Part shown: piece after piece, positions 11,395-22,129 of the stretch | How positions within the stretch are numbered: the first letter of the stretch is position 1 | Layout: each line of letters starts with the position of its first letter | Origin: Rhinopithecus roxellana | Taxonomy: Eukaryota; Chordata; Mammalia; Primates; Cercopithecidae | Direction of reading: 5' to 3' | Assembly (NCBI RefSeq): GCF_007565055.1 | Contig: NC_044550.1 | Coordinates: 87,234,033 to 87,298,032 of the forward strand | DNA length: 64,000 bases | Notes under the pieces: model-generated | What the model saw: the letters and a program-made list of their open reading frames with translations, nothing else | Told to the model about the DNA's origin: nothing | Database searches by the model: none | Program-made: the position numbers and the translations under genes

Positions 11395-12680
11395 TTAAAA
11401 ATTTTCTCTCAATGATGAAAATCCTAGACCCAGATAGCATCATGGATGCATCTTTGCAAACATATAAAGAATAAATGCAAATAAGAAGTCACACAAATCA
11501 GAAATCAATTATTTCAGGAAGTTGAAAAGAGTGAATAGTCTCTAGTTCTTTTTATGAGATTAGCACCAAAATCTTAACTCCAAAACCTAACAAAGAAATT
11601 ACAAGAAAGGTAAATTACAGACCTATCATGAGCATAGATGCAAACATCCTTAATAAAATATGAGTATTTAAAATTCAACGTTTGTTTACATATATGAAAA
11701 TCAGATGGGATTTTTCCCATATTCAAATATAGTTTAGCATTGAAAAATCAATCAGTATAATTTACCACACCAAAGAAAAAAGAAAGAGGAGAAAAAGTGC
11801 TTGATTATTTTGATGTATTTAGAAAAATCATTTGACAAAATTCAACACTTATCTATGATAAAACTCCAAAAATACTAGGAATAGAGGAAACATATTAACC
11901 TATCCCTAATCTAAAAGAATATCTACAAAAAACCTAGTGCAGAAATCTTATACAATGGGGAAATATTGAAAAATGATCTCTTGAAATTAGGAATTAGAAA
12001 CAGATGTTCACTATTAATATTACATTCAATATTGTATTGCAAATCTAGCCAGTAAAATAAGGCAAGAAAAAAAACCTAATTAGAAAAAAAGAAATAAAAC
12101 CATCATTATTCACAGGCCTAATAATCATGTACCTAGAAAATATAAAGAACTTGCAAGCAATCAGAATTAATAAGTGAATTTAGCAAAGTTATTGGGTATA
12201 TGTTCAATTCACAAACATTCTAGTAACGAAACAACAAAAAAGTGAAATGAAAAAATTGGTATCATTACATTAACATCAACAAACATCAAATATCAAGGAA
12301 AAAATGTATCAAAATATGTTCAAAATATACTAGAAGTTAAAATTTCTATTAAGTTTAAAGAAGACTAAATAAATGGAGAGATGATTCATGATTATTGGAA
12401 GGTATGATATTGGGAGGCATAGTATAAAGATGTCAATTTTCTCCAGACAATGTGTAGATTCAATGCAATCATAACCAAAATTCCAGCAGGTTTTTTAAAA
12501 AATTAAAATTGATAAACTTATTAGAGAAGACCAATATTGCTAATGCAATATTGAAGAAAGAAAACAATGCTAGACCCTATCAAATATCAAGACCTATTAT
12601 AAAGCTATAGTAATTAGAACAATTTGATATTTGTGCAAGAATAGACAAGTTGAACAATGGGACAACAAAAAAGCCCAGAA
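11395..12680 (+). mobile_element. old L1 (L1M-type) ORF2 fragment, no intact frame
   Basis: ORF2 reverse-transcriptase-region sequence runs in order: 'acagacctatcatgagcata', 'catttgacaaaattcaacac', 'tatacaatggggaaa', 'aatgcaatcataaccaaaat' and 'aagctatagtaattagaaca'. It is riddled with indels and stops. The 5' and 3' ends of the element are missing. Confidence 0.85.
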
Positions 12681-12689
12681 CTGTCCCCC

Positions 12690-13140
12690 GCATACTGTCA
12701 TCTAATAGTGGTGGGTGCTCTCAGATATGAGAAGCCCATATCTCCCTTAACACATGAAGGAATTACTGTCTCAGATGCTGGAAATGCTCCTGGAAGATGT
12801 TTCTTAATTGTCAACCCTCTAAGGGGATTTTCTAAGCTGAAGAAAATTGCCTCACTCAAGATTACACTTACTTCCAGGGTTAGCCTGCATCCAACATAGG
12901 GATGTAAAGACCTAGTCTTCTCTCCTCAACTCAGGACAACTTCAGAAGGTCATCCCAGCTCCGTATCTCCCCATGAAATCCACAGAAGCTTTTATTGGGT
13001 AGCATTTTCCTTCTCTGAAATTCTGTTTCTTTTATAACCCTTCTACAGTTGTGAAATCCTAAGAGCAATTCTTAATAAATGTCTGGCAATCTAATCTTCT
13101 CAGAGTCTGATTCATGTGGAAGCCAAATTGCAGCAGTTAG
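12690..13140 (+). mobile_element. possible ERVL-type LTR relic
   Basis: The stretch ends with features of an LTR 3' region: 'tcttttataacccttctaca', 'cttaataaatgtctgg' (polyadenylation-like) and 'cttctcagagtctgattcat'. It is directly followed by ERVL-like internal sequence. The LTR family was not identified and the start is a guess. The open frame at 12657-12899 is unsupported. Confidence 0.4.
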
Positions 13141-13686
13141 TGCCAAGAAGTATTCAAACAAGCAGATGCTAAAATGTGATTTCAGAGCTGGATCATGTGC
13201 TGCCTGGCTGGAGGATGACAGTGGACTACTGCAAAGTCAATCAAGTAGTAGTCTCAGTTGCAGCTGCTGGGCCAGATGTGCTTCCTGTTGCTAAAGTAGC
13301 ATAGCAGGTGCATGATATATGGCCATTGTGTTGATGAATGTGTTCTCCTCTATTCTTATCTGAAAAGAGGATCATAAACACTTTGCATTTACTTGGAATA
13401 GACAGGTATACTTTTGTCCCTTGATTATGATGACTCTTTTGCACTGTTATAGTATAAGGTGATCTAAATCCTCTGGATATTCCACACATCATACAGATTC
13501 ACTGTATTGACGCCATTATCTTGATTGGATTGGATGAGCAAGAAGGGCCTAGTGGATTGGAGTCCTTGGTAAGAGCTATGTGTTACAAACAGCGGTAAAT
13601 AAACTCACAGTGATTCAGCGAGCCATCACATCAGTAAAACTTTTAGCAGTCAAGCAATCCATTTTTTTAAAAATTAATTAATTTAC

Positions 13687-13974
13687 TTTTTTTTTGAGAT
13701 GGACTCTCGCTCTGTCTCCCAGGCTGGAGTGCAGTGGTGCTATCTCGGCTCACTGCAAGCTCCGCCTCCTGGGTTCACGCCATTCTCCTGCCTCTGCCTC
13801 CTGAGTAGCTGGGACTACAGGCGCCCGCCACCACGCCCGGCTAACTTTTTGTATTTTTAGCAGAGACGGGGTTTCACCGTGTTAGCCAGGATGGTCTCGA
13901 TCTCCTGACCTCGTGATCCGCCCGCCTCGGCCTCTGAAAGTGCAGGGATTACAGGCCTGAGTCACTGCGCCCAC
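13687..13974 (-). mobile_element. AluY-like element, antisense, inside the ERVL relic
   Basis: A T-run is followed by 'gagatggactctcgctctgt', then 'tgcaagctccgcctcctggg' and 'cctcgtgatccgcccgcctc', all Y-type. The 5' end reads 'gcccactg' instead of the usual GCC-rich terminus. No target duplication was seen. Confidence 0.85.
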
Positions 13975-14190
13975 TGTGATCCTTTACTCTCCATATTAAA
14001 AGATAAATTATTGCATTCTGTATTTCCTACTACAAAGAAGGAAGGACACTACTAGGTAGGCCCATTTGTGTTAAGAAAGCACCATGTGCCACATCTGGGA
14101 ATACTGCTCTTTTATACCAGGTAACACAAAAGTCTTCCACTTTTGAATAGGACCCAAGCAGAAAAGGGCTCTGTAGCAGAGCCTATCGTC

Positions 14191-14240
14191 TCAAAAAAAA
14201 ACAAAAAACAAACAAAAAAAAAAAAAAAAAAAAAAAAACT
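14191..14240 (+). repeat. A-rich tract
   Basis: A tract of A with a few C interruptions (CAAAAAACAAAC, then about 27 A), inside the ERVL relic. Confidence 0.9.
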
Positions 14241-14913
14241 CTGTAATGTTCCTCCTGACAGAACCTATGATGTTTAATATATCAGTAGTGAAATACGCTG
14301 TGATGAGTTTATGGAAAATCCCAATGACAAAATCATAACATAGACCCTTAGGGCTCTGTAGCAAGGCCATGTCATCTTCAGTGAATAATTATACGCCTTT
14401 TCAAACATAGCCTTTGGTGTATCACTGTGCTCTAGTAAAAATTGAGTACCTACTCAGGTGACCATGGGGGCAGAACTGCCCTTCATAAGCTGAGTTCTAT
14501 CAGTTCTACCATGTAAGGATGTCAAATGACCCTAGTAACAATCCACTGTGAGACGGGAGTGGTGCATCTGGGGAGTAAGCATGAGCAGGAATGAAAGACA
14601 CAAGGTATTTGCCCAAGGATGCAGCTCAGATCCCCTGCCATGCACCACTGCTGCATGGTGTGTCTCTCTCAGCTCATACTTAAGGCCAAATGGAAGGAGA
14701 AAAAGGCAAGCTTGATTCCAGTGTGGGAGCCTAGTATGTGAGGGAAAATTTTTCTAATGGAAAGAGCTTTTGGCAAGTACCTGGTAATAAACTTTGTGTT
14801 AAAAGATAAATGGCTCTAAATTAGAAATACATGGATTCATGATCAGTGGCAAATGGCTTGTCTCCCTGCTGGGAGCTGGGAGAGGTAAGATTGAAAGATT
14901 TGAGATAAGGAAT

Positions 14914-14917
<4 letters not shown>

Positions 14918-14951
<34 letters not shown>

Positions 14952-15237
14952 CAGACGGAGTCTCGCTCTGTCGCCCGGGCTGGAGTGCAGTGGCCGGATC
15001 TCAGCTCACTGCAAGCTCCGCCTCCCGGGTTCACGCCATTCTCCTGCCTCAGCCTCCCGAGTAGCTGGGACTACAGGCGCCCGCCACCTCACCCGGCTAG
15101 TTTTTTTTTTGTGTTTTTTAGTAGAGACGGGGTTTCACCATGTTAGCCAGGATGGTCTCGATCTTCTGACCTCGTGATCCGCCCGTCTCCGCCTCCCAAA
15201 GCGCTGGGATTACAGGCTTGAGCCACCGCGCCCGGCC
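14918..15237 (-). mobile_element. young antisense Alu (AluYR-like, Old World monkey type)
   Basis: A full-length, near-consensus Alu in antisense with a T-run of about 36. A perfect 16-bp target duplication, GAGATAAGGAATTCTT, is at 14902-14917 and 15238-15253. The bases 'gcagtggccggatctcagct', 'cctcacccggctagtt' and 'ggcttgagccaccgcgcccg' differ from the human AluY consensus and match what I remember of macaque/baboon AluYR copies. The open frame at 14839-15177 is Alu-derived and not a gene. Confidence 0.92.
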
Positions 15238-15546
15238 GAGATAAGGAATTCTTGAGCAGGAGCATTTGGATGGATATGTGAGAGTGGGTACAACATGTGA
15301 AAATCTCTGTATTACATGTTAATGACCACCAAAAGAGTATCTGTTAAGAAAGAGTCACTAATCAAGCTAGACAAAGTCACTCAGCCTGTTGACGTTGTCC
15401 AGCCGCTGTACTAGCCAACCCAATGCTGACATATGGTGGCAGAGGTAGGGAAAATGCATGAGCCGCAGAGCATGGGCTGTCACTTACCAAGGCTGAACCA
15501 TCTACTCTTACTACCAAACTTCCAGTCTGCCAGAACAGAAACCAGC

Positions 15547-15978
15547 TGTATTAGTTCCTTCTCACACTGCTCTAAAGAAATACCTGAGACTGGGTAATTT
15601 ATAAAGAAAAGAGATTTAATTGGCTCATAATTCCACAGGCTGTACAGGATGCATGGCAGCATTTGCTTTTGGGGAGGCCTCAGGGTGCTTTTACTCATGG
15701 CAGAAGGCAAAGTAGGAACAGACATCTTACATGGCGGGAGCAGAACTAAGAGATAGAGTGGGGAGGTGCCACACAATTTCCAAGCAACAAGATCTCAAGA
15801 TAACTCACTCACTCACTCACTCTCTCACTATCACAAGAGCAGCACCGAGAGGATAGTGTTAAACCATTCATGAGAACCTGCCCCCATGATTGAATCACAT
15901 TCCACCAGGCACCACCTCCAACACTGAGGATTACAATTCAATATGAGATTTGGGCAGTACACACATTCAACCATATCA
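15547..15978 (-). mobile_element. antisense MaLR LTR (MST-like) inside the ERVL relic
   Basis: It starts TGTATTAGTTCCTTCTCACA and ends 'tcaaccatatca', the reverse complement of an MST/THE1 LTR, with 'acctgagactgggtaattta' and 'ggaggcctcagggtgctttt' inside. An expanded 'actc' run lies at about 15802-15821. Flanking pentamers CCAGC and CTAAC agree in only three bases. ERVL integrase-like sequence continues on both sides, so the LTR is the younger insertion. Confidence 0.88.
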
Positions 15979-16111
15979 CTAACACGCATCCCCCTATATT
16001 ATCTTTCATTGAAGACATCTACCTGTCACTGGGTGGAAAGTTGACCACACAGGGCCCATTTCACACTAGACAGGTTAGTGATTAATCTCGACAGAAAAAG
16101 ACACACTTCCC

Positions 16112-16419
16112 AATCGGGAGTGTGGCTTATGCCTGTAATCCCAGCACTCTGGGAGGCCGAGGCGGGCAGATCATGAGGTCAGGAAATCGAGACCATCCTG
16201 GCTAACATGGTGAAACCCCCCTCTACTAAAAATACAAAAAATTAGCCAGGCACTGTGGTATGGGCCTGTAGTTCCAGCTACTCGGGAGGCTGAGGCAGGA
16301 GAATCACTTGAACCCGAGAGGCAGAGATTGTGGTGAGCCAAGATCACACCATTGCACTCCAGCCTGGGAGATAGAGCGAGACTCCATCTAAAAAAAGAAA
16401 AAAAAAAAAAGAAAAAGAA
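16112..16419 (+). mobile_element. AluS/Y-like element
   Basis: Full length, ending in an A-rich tail with G interruptions. The target duplication is diverged but visible: AAAGACACACTTCCC at 16097-16111 and AAAGATGCATTTCCC at 16420-16434, 12 of 15 identical. Confidence 0.88.
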
Positions 16420-16719
16420 AAAGATGCATTTCCCTTAGTACCTGAGGTGACACATAAAATTAACAATCACATCCCTCAATTTCCAAGTTTACTTAAGATG
16501 TCACTTTATATACTTTAAGCCTCTGAATTTTATCTGTACACATACGCATTAATGTAATGTAATATAGGTGTTATATAAATGTGTATGTATGTATTTGTAC
16601 ACATACATAAGTAAAATATTCATTATATGTAGTGCTAATAGTGTAAAACTATAAATCCTTAGGGTTGTGATAGGCAGTGTTATTATCACTTATAACAGAT
16701 CATCATTTAGCATTTTTTG

Positions 16720-17055
16720 TATATAACCTGGGCACAATACTAAACTTCCTTGGGCCTCATTACGCCTACCTGTAAAATGGGAATGAAAATATCTAGTAGT
16801 CCATTGGAAATTTATGTGCCAAGAATTATAGGTTTCTAGCATAAGATATTTTTTGTAATATTGGCTAGTTTTTTGAAAATATTACTTTGGGCTAGGTACT
16901 TATTTTCTCTGTACCTCAGTTTTTTCATCCACAAAAATAAAATAACAATAGCACACCCATAAGGGTTTGGTGAGGACTGAATGTGTTCTTGTATAGAAAG
17001 TGCCTGTACAATGCCTGCAGTATCCCTTCAATAAACTTTTGGTAGTATTATTCTA
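16720..17055 (+). mobile_element. MIR SINE relics
   Basis: Two MIR-like stretches follow each other. The first (16720-16805) has 'acctgtaaaatgggaatgaa'. The second (16885-17055) has 'ctgtacctcagttttttcat', 'ataagggtttggtgaggact' and 'cttcaataaacttt', a good match to the MIR 3' half. Confidence 0.65.
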
Positions 17056-18137
17056 TAGATACTCTAGTCAAGTAACCAATGTGCAGAGGCTATTTCATAC
17101 ACGTCCTCTGTGCTGAAAAGCCCCACTTTCCTTCTCCCAGCCTCCTACCTTACCAGAAAATCATGCCTCCTACCTAAAGGATAAGGTAGCATTTTCATCT
17201 CTCCGTTCAACCTGCCGTTTATAGCCATGCTCGCCTCCTTTTTGTTACACTATGTTCTTTGACGAAAGCTTCTACCTCCCTATGTGCTCTGGTGGGTGTG
17301 TTTCTGGAATCTGACAGTCTGCCCTCTGGTCACCAAAGATGCCTTTATTCTTCTCATCCACAGAACATACTAATCTTCTGTATTAGAGTTTAATCAGAGG
17401 AGCAGAACCACAGGGAACATTATAAACCATAGGATTTATTATAGGCAATTCGCTTTCTATATTAAGCAGCTGCTAGACAGCGATTACTTCGGTACCTGAG
17501 GCTGGGCCTGAGGTCAGCAGGACAAATGGTAGAGGAAGACAGAAGAAAACGAAATGGGAATGAATAAGACAAAACTGGACCCTCCAAGGACAAGGTGAAC
17601 CCTGCATTGTTTTCTCAACGTCTTGAAGACACCAGCTATGACACTGAGTGTGAGCTCTGTCAGAAGCTGGAGTCCTTTGTCATGGAGCCACACACACACC
17701 TAGCCCACAACCAGAGAAGCTGAAGGAGGAGATCTGTTGGGAGGGGAAGAAGCTGCCGGCTGGCTGCCGCCTCAAACCAACGAGAGGAGCAGATGGATCA
17801 CTGCATGTGTGAGCTGCAGCAGCGCTGGACCTCCAGAGAGGACCTGAGCATGCAAAGAATCGGGCTGCTGCTTCCTGTTCCCTTCCAAATCTGATACAAA
17901 ATGCCTCTTGTGGCACAAGCTAACCTGAAACTTTGCAGGAAAGGGGATTCTCAGAATTTTGTGGTTTGCTAGACTGGCACAGTACAAATTTACCACATCT
18001 CCTCCCCAAAGGAGACAAGAAAATTCCATCAAGTTCAAAGTGCCAGGATGTCTGGGTCATGTGCTGTCTCTCCATGAAATCCAGATGTGGCTCCTTGTGA
18101 TCTAGTTACCCATGAACTTAAAAAACAAGTTATCTGC
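17056..18137. other. unassigned intergenic DNA, possibly an old LTR
   Basis: No gene is supported. The start 'gaggagcagaaccacaggga' followed by 'ggatttattataggcaattc' (about 17397-17450) recalls the beginning of an old LTR or LINE-derived repeat, but I cannot name it. Overlapping minus-strand frames at 17514-18038 share no recognisable domain and two of them overlap each other. Confidence 0.4.
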
Positions 18138-18555
18138 TCATCCCTGTCCCACCCCTACCCCACACAAAAACCTACAATATATTGGAGCAGAATACCATAA
18201 TAAACACTCCCATTTGGAAAAAGAAAAATTAGAAAACACGTGGTAAATGCCAGTTTTTAGCAATGCTGAAATTCTAGCGGTCTGCATTTCCGGATCTCTC
18301 TTTTCTGACTTTGGGAGAACTTTCTTGATGAATCGCTGATTCTGCTTTCTGGGACATACTTTCTTGTCCAGGTTCTTTATGGTTCCTGGCTGGGCTTTCT
18401 TGAAAGTTATTCCTTGTCCGTTACCCTCCATGACTGTTTCTAAATTGAGAATTGAGGAGTGCGCTTTCCCTGGTGGCGGGATCACCTTCACAACACACTT
18501 TACTTTTTCTGCCTCTGCAAATTTGCAGGCCCAAGAGTTGTTTGTTGTAGTTGTT
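18138..18555 (-). other. unrecognised open frame, perhaps a pseudogene fragment
   Basis: A minus-strand frame is open from about 18555 down to 18138, about 139 codons, of which 117 follow its first ATG (18491). The predicted product is lysine-rich, with KVIPPPGKAHSS and RKQNQRFIKKVLPKSEKRD, and has no signal peptide or membrane segment. I do not recognise it. It sits directly beside an old antisense L1 fragment. No splice sites, promoter or clear poly(A) tail support it as a live gene. It may be a retrocopy fragment or chance. Confidence 0.25.
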
Positions 18556-18794
18556 GTTTAACAGTTAGATTCTAATCCGCATGGATTTTATTTAGGGTGC
18601 TGGTGTGAAAAATGATCTAACGATTTTTTTTTTCCAAATGTAGAGTTGATTATTTCAAGCTCATTTATTGATGAGTTCATCTTTTCCATGCTAATTTGAA
18701 ATGCCACCTTTATCATAAATTAAACTCCCATATATACATGAAACTATTTCCAGACCCTTCTCCTGTTTCATTGACCTTTTGTATCTATACGGCA

Positions 18795-19015
18795 GTGACT
18801 TCAGCTAGGGGAACAGAGCATTTACTGCCCCAGGAGAATTCATAATGTCTGGATCCATTTTTGGTTGTTAAAACTGAGGCATGGGATCCCACTGTTATTT
18901 ACTTGGTGGAGGTAGGGAATATTGCTAACATCCAAAATACACAGAACATCCTTCCACAACGAGGAATTATCTGGCCCCAAATTTCCACTGTGCTGAGGTC
19001 AAGATATCCTTGTAT
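18795..19015 (+). mobile_element. hAT-type DNA transposon relic inside L1
   Basis: Landmarks in order are 'ggagaattcataatgtctgg', 'atccatttttggttgttaaa', 'ggaatattgctaacatcc' and 'gaattatctggcccc', matching a common about 220-bp mammalian hAT repeat whose name I am not sure of. L1 sequence continues on both sides. Confidence 0.6.
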
Positions 19016-19142
19016 AATGGTTTCAAAAATATGATTTTAAGTAATATTTTTATGCATATTCTTACGGTATTCTCTTCCAGGTGTTCTAATAATAAATTTG
19101 AGTTCCACAGAGAAATCTTGTTTGGGTGTGTTTGAGGATGTC

Positions 19143-19258
19143 ATTGACTTTATAAATCAGTTTGGAAAGTGTGAACATCTTATGATATTGATAATTTCAT
19201 GGCTTTATAGATTAATTTGGAAAGTGTTAACATCTTCATAATATTGATCATTTCCCTT
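19143..19258 (+). repeat. diverged tandem duplication of about 57 bp
   Basis: Unit 1 contains 'tttggaaagtgtgaacatct' and unit 2 'tttggaaagtgttaacatct'. Each is preceded by 'ctttata(a/g)a' and followed by 'atattgat(a/c)atttc'. It lies inside the antisense L1 relic. Confidence 0.75.
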
Positions 19259-19547
19259 TAGGATTATGATATGACTCTTTATTTACTTTGGTCTTTCTTT
19301 ACATTCTTCAATAGAGTTTTACAGAATTACTGATGTAGATTTTGCGTATTTATACTAGGTTTTATTCCTAATTTTTATTTTTCTTGTTCCTCTTATAAAT
19401 ATAATTTTTTAAAGTTACATTTTCTCATTTTATCTGCACTGAAAACTTTCTGCCTTTTGAAATACAGAACCTATTTTAAAATATCTATGGTAAATACAAC
19501 ATTCTCATATGTTGTATTCACTGTAAATATTATCAGTTACTGAAGGT

Positions 19548-19577
19548 TTTTTGTTTGTTTGTTTGTTTGTTTTTTTG
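19548..19577. repeat. (GTTT)n low-complexity tract
   Basis: About five GTTT units followed by a T-run. Confidence 0.9.
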
Positions 19578-19761
19578 CACAAAGGGATTTAATTCAGGGA
19601 ATTAGAAAATTTTAACAATCATGGGAAGTCATGGAAAATAAAGAAACTGCAGGGAGACAGCCCTGATGATTTCAACTGCCTATAGAAAGAAAGGGATGAT
19701 TCTCAAGACACAAAACTTCAAGCCACCTATTACTTCCCCAGTTGAAATAGTGTCTTTCTTC

Positions 19762-20257
19762 TGCATATGGCTAGCCAGTTATTGTAGTGCCATTTATTAA
19801 ACAGTTCTTTCCCCATTGCTTATTTTTATTGATTTTATCAAAGATTCAATGGTTTTAGGTGTGCAGGGTTTATTTTGGGGTTCTCTATTCTGTTTCACTG
19901 GTCTATGTGTCTGTTTTTGTACCAGTACCATGTTGTTCCAGTTACTGTAGCCTTATAGTATTGTTTGAAGTCAGGTAATGTGATGCCTCTGGCTTTGTTC
20001 TTTTTGCTTAGAATTGCTTTGGCTATTCAGGCTCTTTTTTGGTTCCAACTGAAATTTAGAATAGATTTTCCTAATCTGTGAAAAATGATGCTGGTATTTT
20101 GATAGGGTTAGCATTGAAAATATACATTGCTTTGGGCAGTATGGCCATTTAACTATATTCATTCTTCTAATCCATGAGCATGGAATATTTTTCAATTTAT
20201 TGGTGTCATTTCTGATTTTTTTCCACAGTGTTTTGTAGTTCTCCTTGTAGAAATCTT
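19762..20257 (-). mobile_element. antisense L1 ORF2 fragment (L1PB/L1MA-like)
   Basis: The sequence begins 'gcatatggctagccagttat' and continues through 'accagtaccatgttgttcca', 'tgatgcctctggctttgttc' and 'tgggcagtatggccatttaa' to 'agttctccttgtagaaatct', a collinear stretch of antisense ORF2. It is more diverged than the next L1 fragment. Its 3' portion is absent on the left. Confidence 0.85.
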
Positions 20258-21490
20258 TATTATTATTATTATTATTATACTTTAAATTCTAGGGTACATG
20301 TGCACAACGTGCAGGTTTGTTACATATGTATACATGTACCATGTTGGTGTGCTGCACCCATTAACTCATCATTTACATTAGGTATATTTCCTAATGCTAT
20401 TCCTCCCCCACTACAATAGGATCCAGTGTGTGATGTTCCCCTTCCTGTGTCCAAGTGATCTCATTTTTCAATTCCCACCTATCACTGAGAACATGCGGTT
20501 TTTGGTTTTCTGTTCTTGCCATAGTTTGCTGAGAATGATGGTTCCAGTTGCATCCATGTCCCTACAAAGGACATGAACTCATCCTTTTTTATGGCTGCAT
20601 GGTATTCCATGGTGTATATGTGCCACACTTTCTTAATCCAGTCTGTCACTGATGGACATTTGGGTTGATTCCAAGTCTTTGCTATTGTGAATAGTGCTGC
20701 AATAAATATACGTGTGCATGTGTCTTTGTAGCAGCATGTCTTATAATCCTTTGGGTATATCCCCAGTAAAGGGATGGCTGGGTCAAATGGTATTTCTAGT
20801 TCTAGGTCCTTGAGGAATTACCACACTGTTTTCCACAATGGTTGAACTAGTTTACAGTCCCACCAACAGTGTAAAAGTGTTCCTATTTCTCCACATCCTC
20901 TCCAGTACCTATTGTTTCCTGGTTTTTTAATGATTGCATTCTCACTCGTGTGAGATGGTATCTTATTGTGGTTTTGATTTGCATTTCTCTGATGGCAAGT
21001 GATGATGAGCATATTTTCATGTGTTTGTTGGCTGGATGAATGTCTTCTTTTGAGAAGTGTCTGTTCATATCCTTTGCCCACTTTTTGATGAGGTTTTCTG
21101 TTTTTTTCTTGTAAATTTGATTGAGTTCTTTGTAGGTTCTGGATATTGGCCCTTTGTCAGATGAGTAGATTGCAAAAATTTTCTCCCATTCTGTAGGTTG
21201 CCTGTTCATTCTGATGGTAGTTTCTTTTGCTGTGCAGAAGCTCTTTAGTTTAATTAGATCCCATTTGTCAATTTTGGCTTTTCTTGCCATTGCTTTTGGT
21301 GTTATAGACATGAAGTCCTTGCCCATGCCTATGTCCTGAATGGTATTACCTAGGTTTTCTTCTAGGGTTTTTATGGTTTTAGGTCTAACATTTAAGTCTC
21401 TAATCCATCTTGAATTAATTTTCATATAAAGAGTTAGGAAAGGATCCAGTTTCAGCTTTCTACTTATGGCTAGCCAATGATGAACTTTTT
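20258..21490 (-). mobile_element. antisense L1 3' end (L1PA-like), ORF2 C-terminus broken
   Basis: From left to right this is the reverse complement of an L1 3' terminus (a TTA-repeat tail, then 'ctagggtacatgtgcacaac'), the 3' UTR, and the C-terminal part of ORF2. On the minus strand a 180-codon frame (21425-20883) reads NSRWIRDLNVRPKTIKTLEE and KKWAKDMNRHFSKEDIHPAN, typical of L1 ORF2p. A one-base loss near 20933 shifts the frame; the next piece reads NNRYWRGCGEIGTL. The element stops at 'ttatggctagccaatgatga' near 21475, so it is 5'-truncated and dead. Confidence 0.92.
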
Positions 21491-21919
21491 TTAAATAAAA
21501 AAACTGTTAGTATCTTGAGGTGTTCTCCCAACTGGACCATTCTTTTCATGAGTTCTAAACAAATTAATAAAGAAAACAAAGGAATGGAAGTGGAGGTCAA
21601 GATATCTATTTTTACTGGAAGTATCTAAGTTACAGGATGTAGCTTGTTGTAAGAGCCAAATGGGCTTCCTAACTGAATTCCAGAATTGGGCAAACAACCC
21701 ATCCAGTCACAAGCACTGATAGACTGCCTGCAGTTTACCCTCAACAACTATGACTTCTGCCTGTGCTTCACTGTTTATGTCACATGTGAGTTTCTTTCAC
21801 TGGTAGTCGCTAACCCACAACTACGCTGGTAAATGGATTCCGGAAAACGTTATTTCAGGATTCTCTTCTGAAATGCAGAGGAGACCTTAGGAAAGAGTGG
21901 CAAGGATCTGAGTTGACAT
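21491..21919. other. intergenic DNA, no gene seen
   Basis: No recognisable repeat or gene. The minus-strand frame at 21491-21697 is unsupported. Confidence 0.5.
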
Positions 21920-22124
21920 TAGATACAGGTGGGTAACCTAGCACCCTCAGGCCGATTCCATCCTGCCACCTGTATTTTTGGATTACAGTCATACCCATGA
22001 ATTGCCCCTGACTGGTTTCATGCTGCAATGTTGGAGGTGAGTATTTGCCACAGAGACAGCACTGCTGGCAAAGTCTCAAATATTCATTATCTACCGTTTA
22101 CAGAAAAAAGTTTCTCAACCTTTG
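21920..22124 (-). mobile_element. hAT-type DNA transposon relic
   Basis: On the minus strand it begins 'aaaggttgagaaac', then 'tttctgtaaacggtagataa', 'gaatatttgagactttgcc' and 'gctgtctctgtggcaaatac'. These are diverged forms of a very common mammalian hAT repeat that starts with 'ggcaaactttttctgtaaag'. The far end, near 21925, is vague. Confidence 0.6.
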
Positions 22125-22129
22125 CAATA

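Larger units (their letters stand above)
13141..16111 (+). mobile_element. degraded ERVL-type internal region (pol) with nested insertions
   Basis: Order and wording match the pol region of the mammalian ERVL family as I recall it: an RT segment (about 13210-13640), an RNase H-like segment (about 13980-14830) and an integrase-like segment (about 15255-15546 and 15979-16111). The RT active-site box is altered: near 13508 the frame reads IDA where the family has a YIDD box. Frameshifts and stops occur throughout and no long frame survives, so this is a dead relic. Four later insertions interrupt it: Alu at 13687-13974, Alu at 14918-15237, an MST LTR at 15547-15978 and an Alu starting at 16112. 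Confidence 0.75.
18560..19545 (-). mobile_element. old antisense L1 (L1M-type) ORF2 fragment, split by a hAT relic
   Basis: The left part (18560-18794) includes 'ttattgatgagttcatcttt' and 'gaaatgccacctttatcata', antisense ORF2 landmarks. The right part (19016-19545) includes 'gattaatttggaaagtgtta' and 'tatttatactaggttttatt'. A hAT-like insertion lies between. A segment of about 57 bp is tandemly duplicated at 19143-19258. Confidence 0.7.

Noticed and set aside
14839..15177. 112-codon frame with a poly-phenylalanine run
   Set aside because: It is the translated T-tail and body of an antisense Alu.
20818..21425. Reverse-transcriptase-type protein on the minus strand
   Set aside because: It is the C-terminal part of L1 ORF2, frameshifted and truncated, not a host gene.
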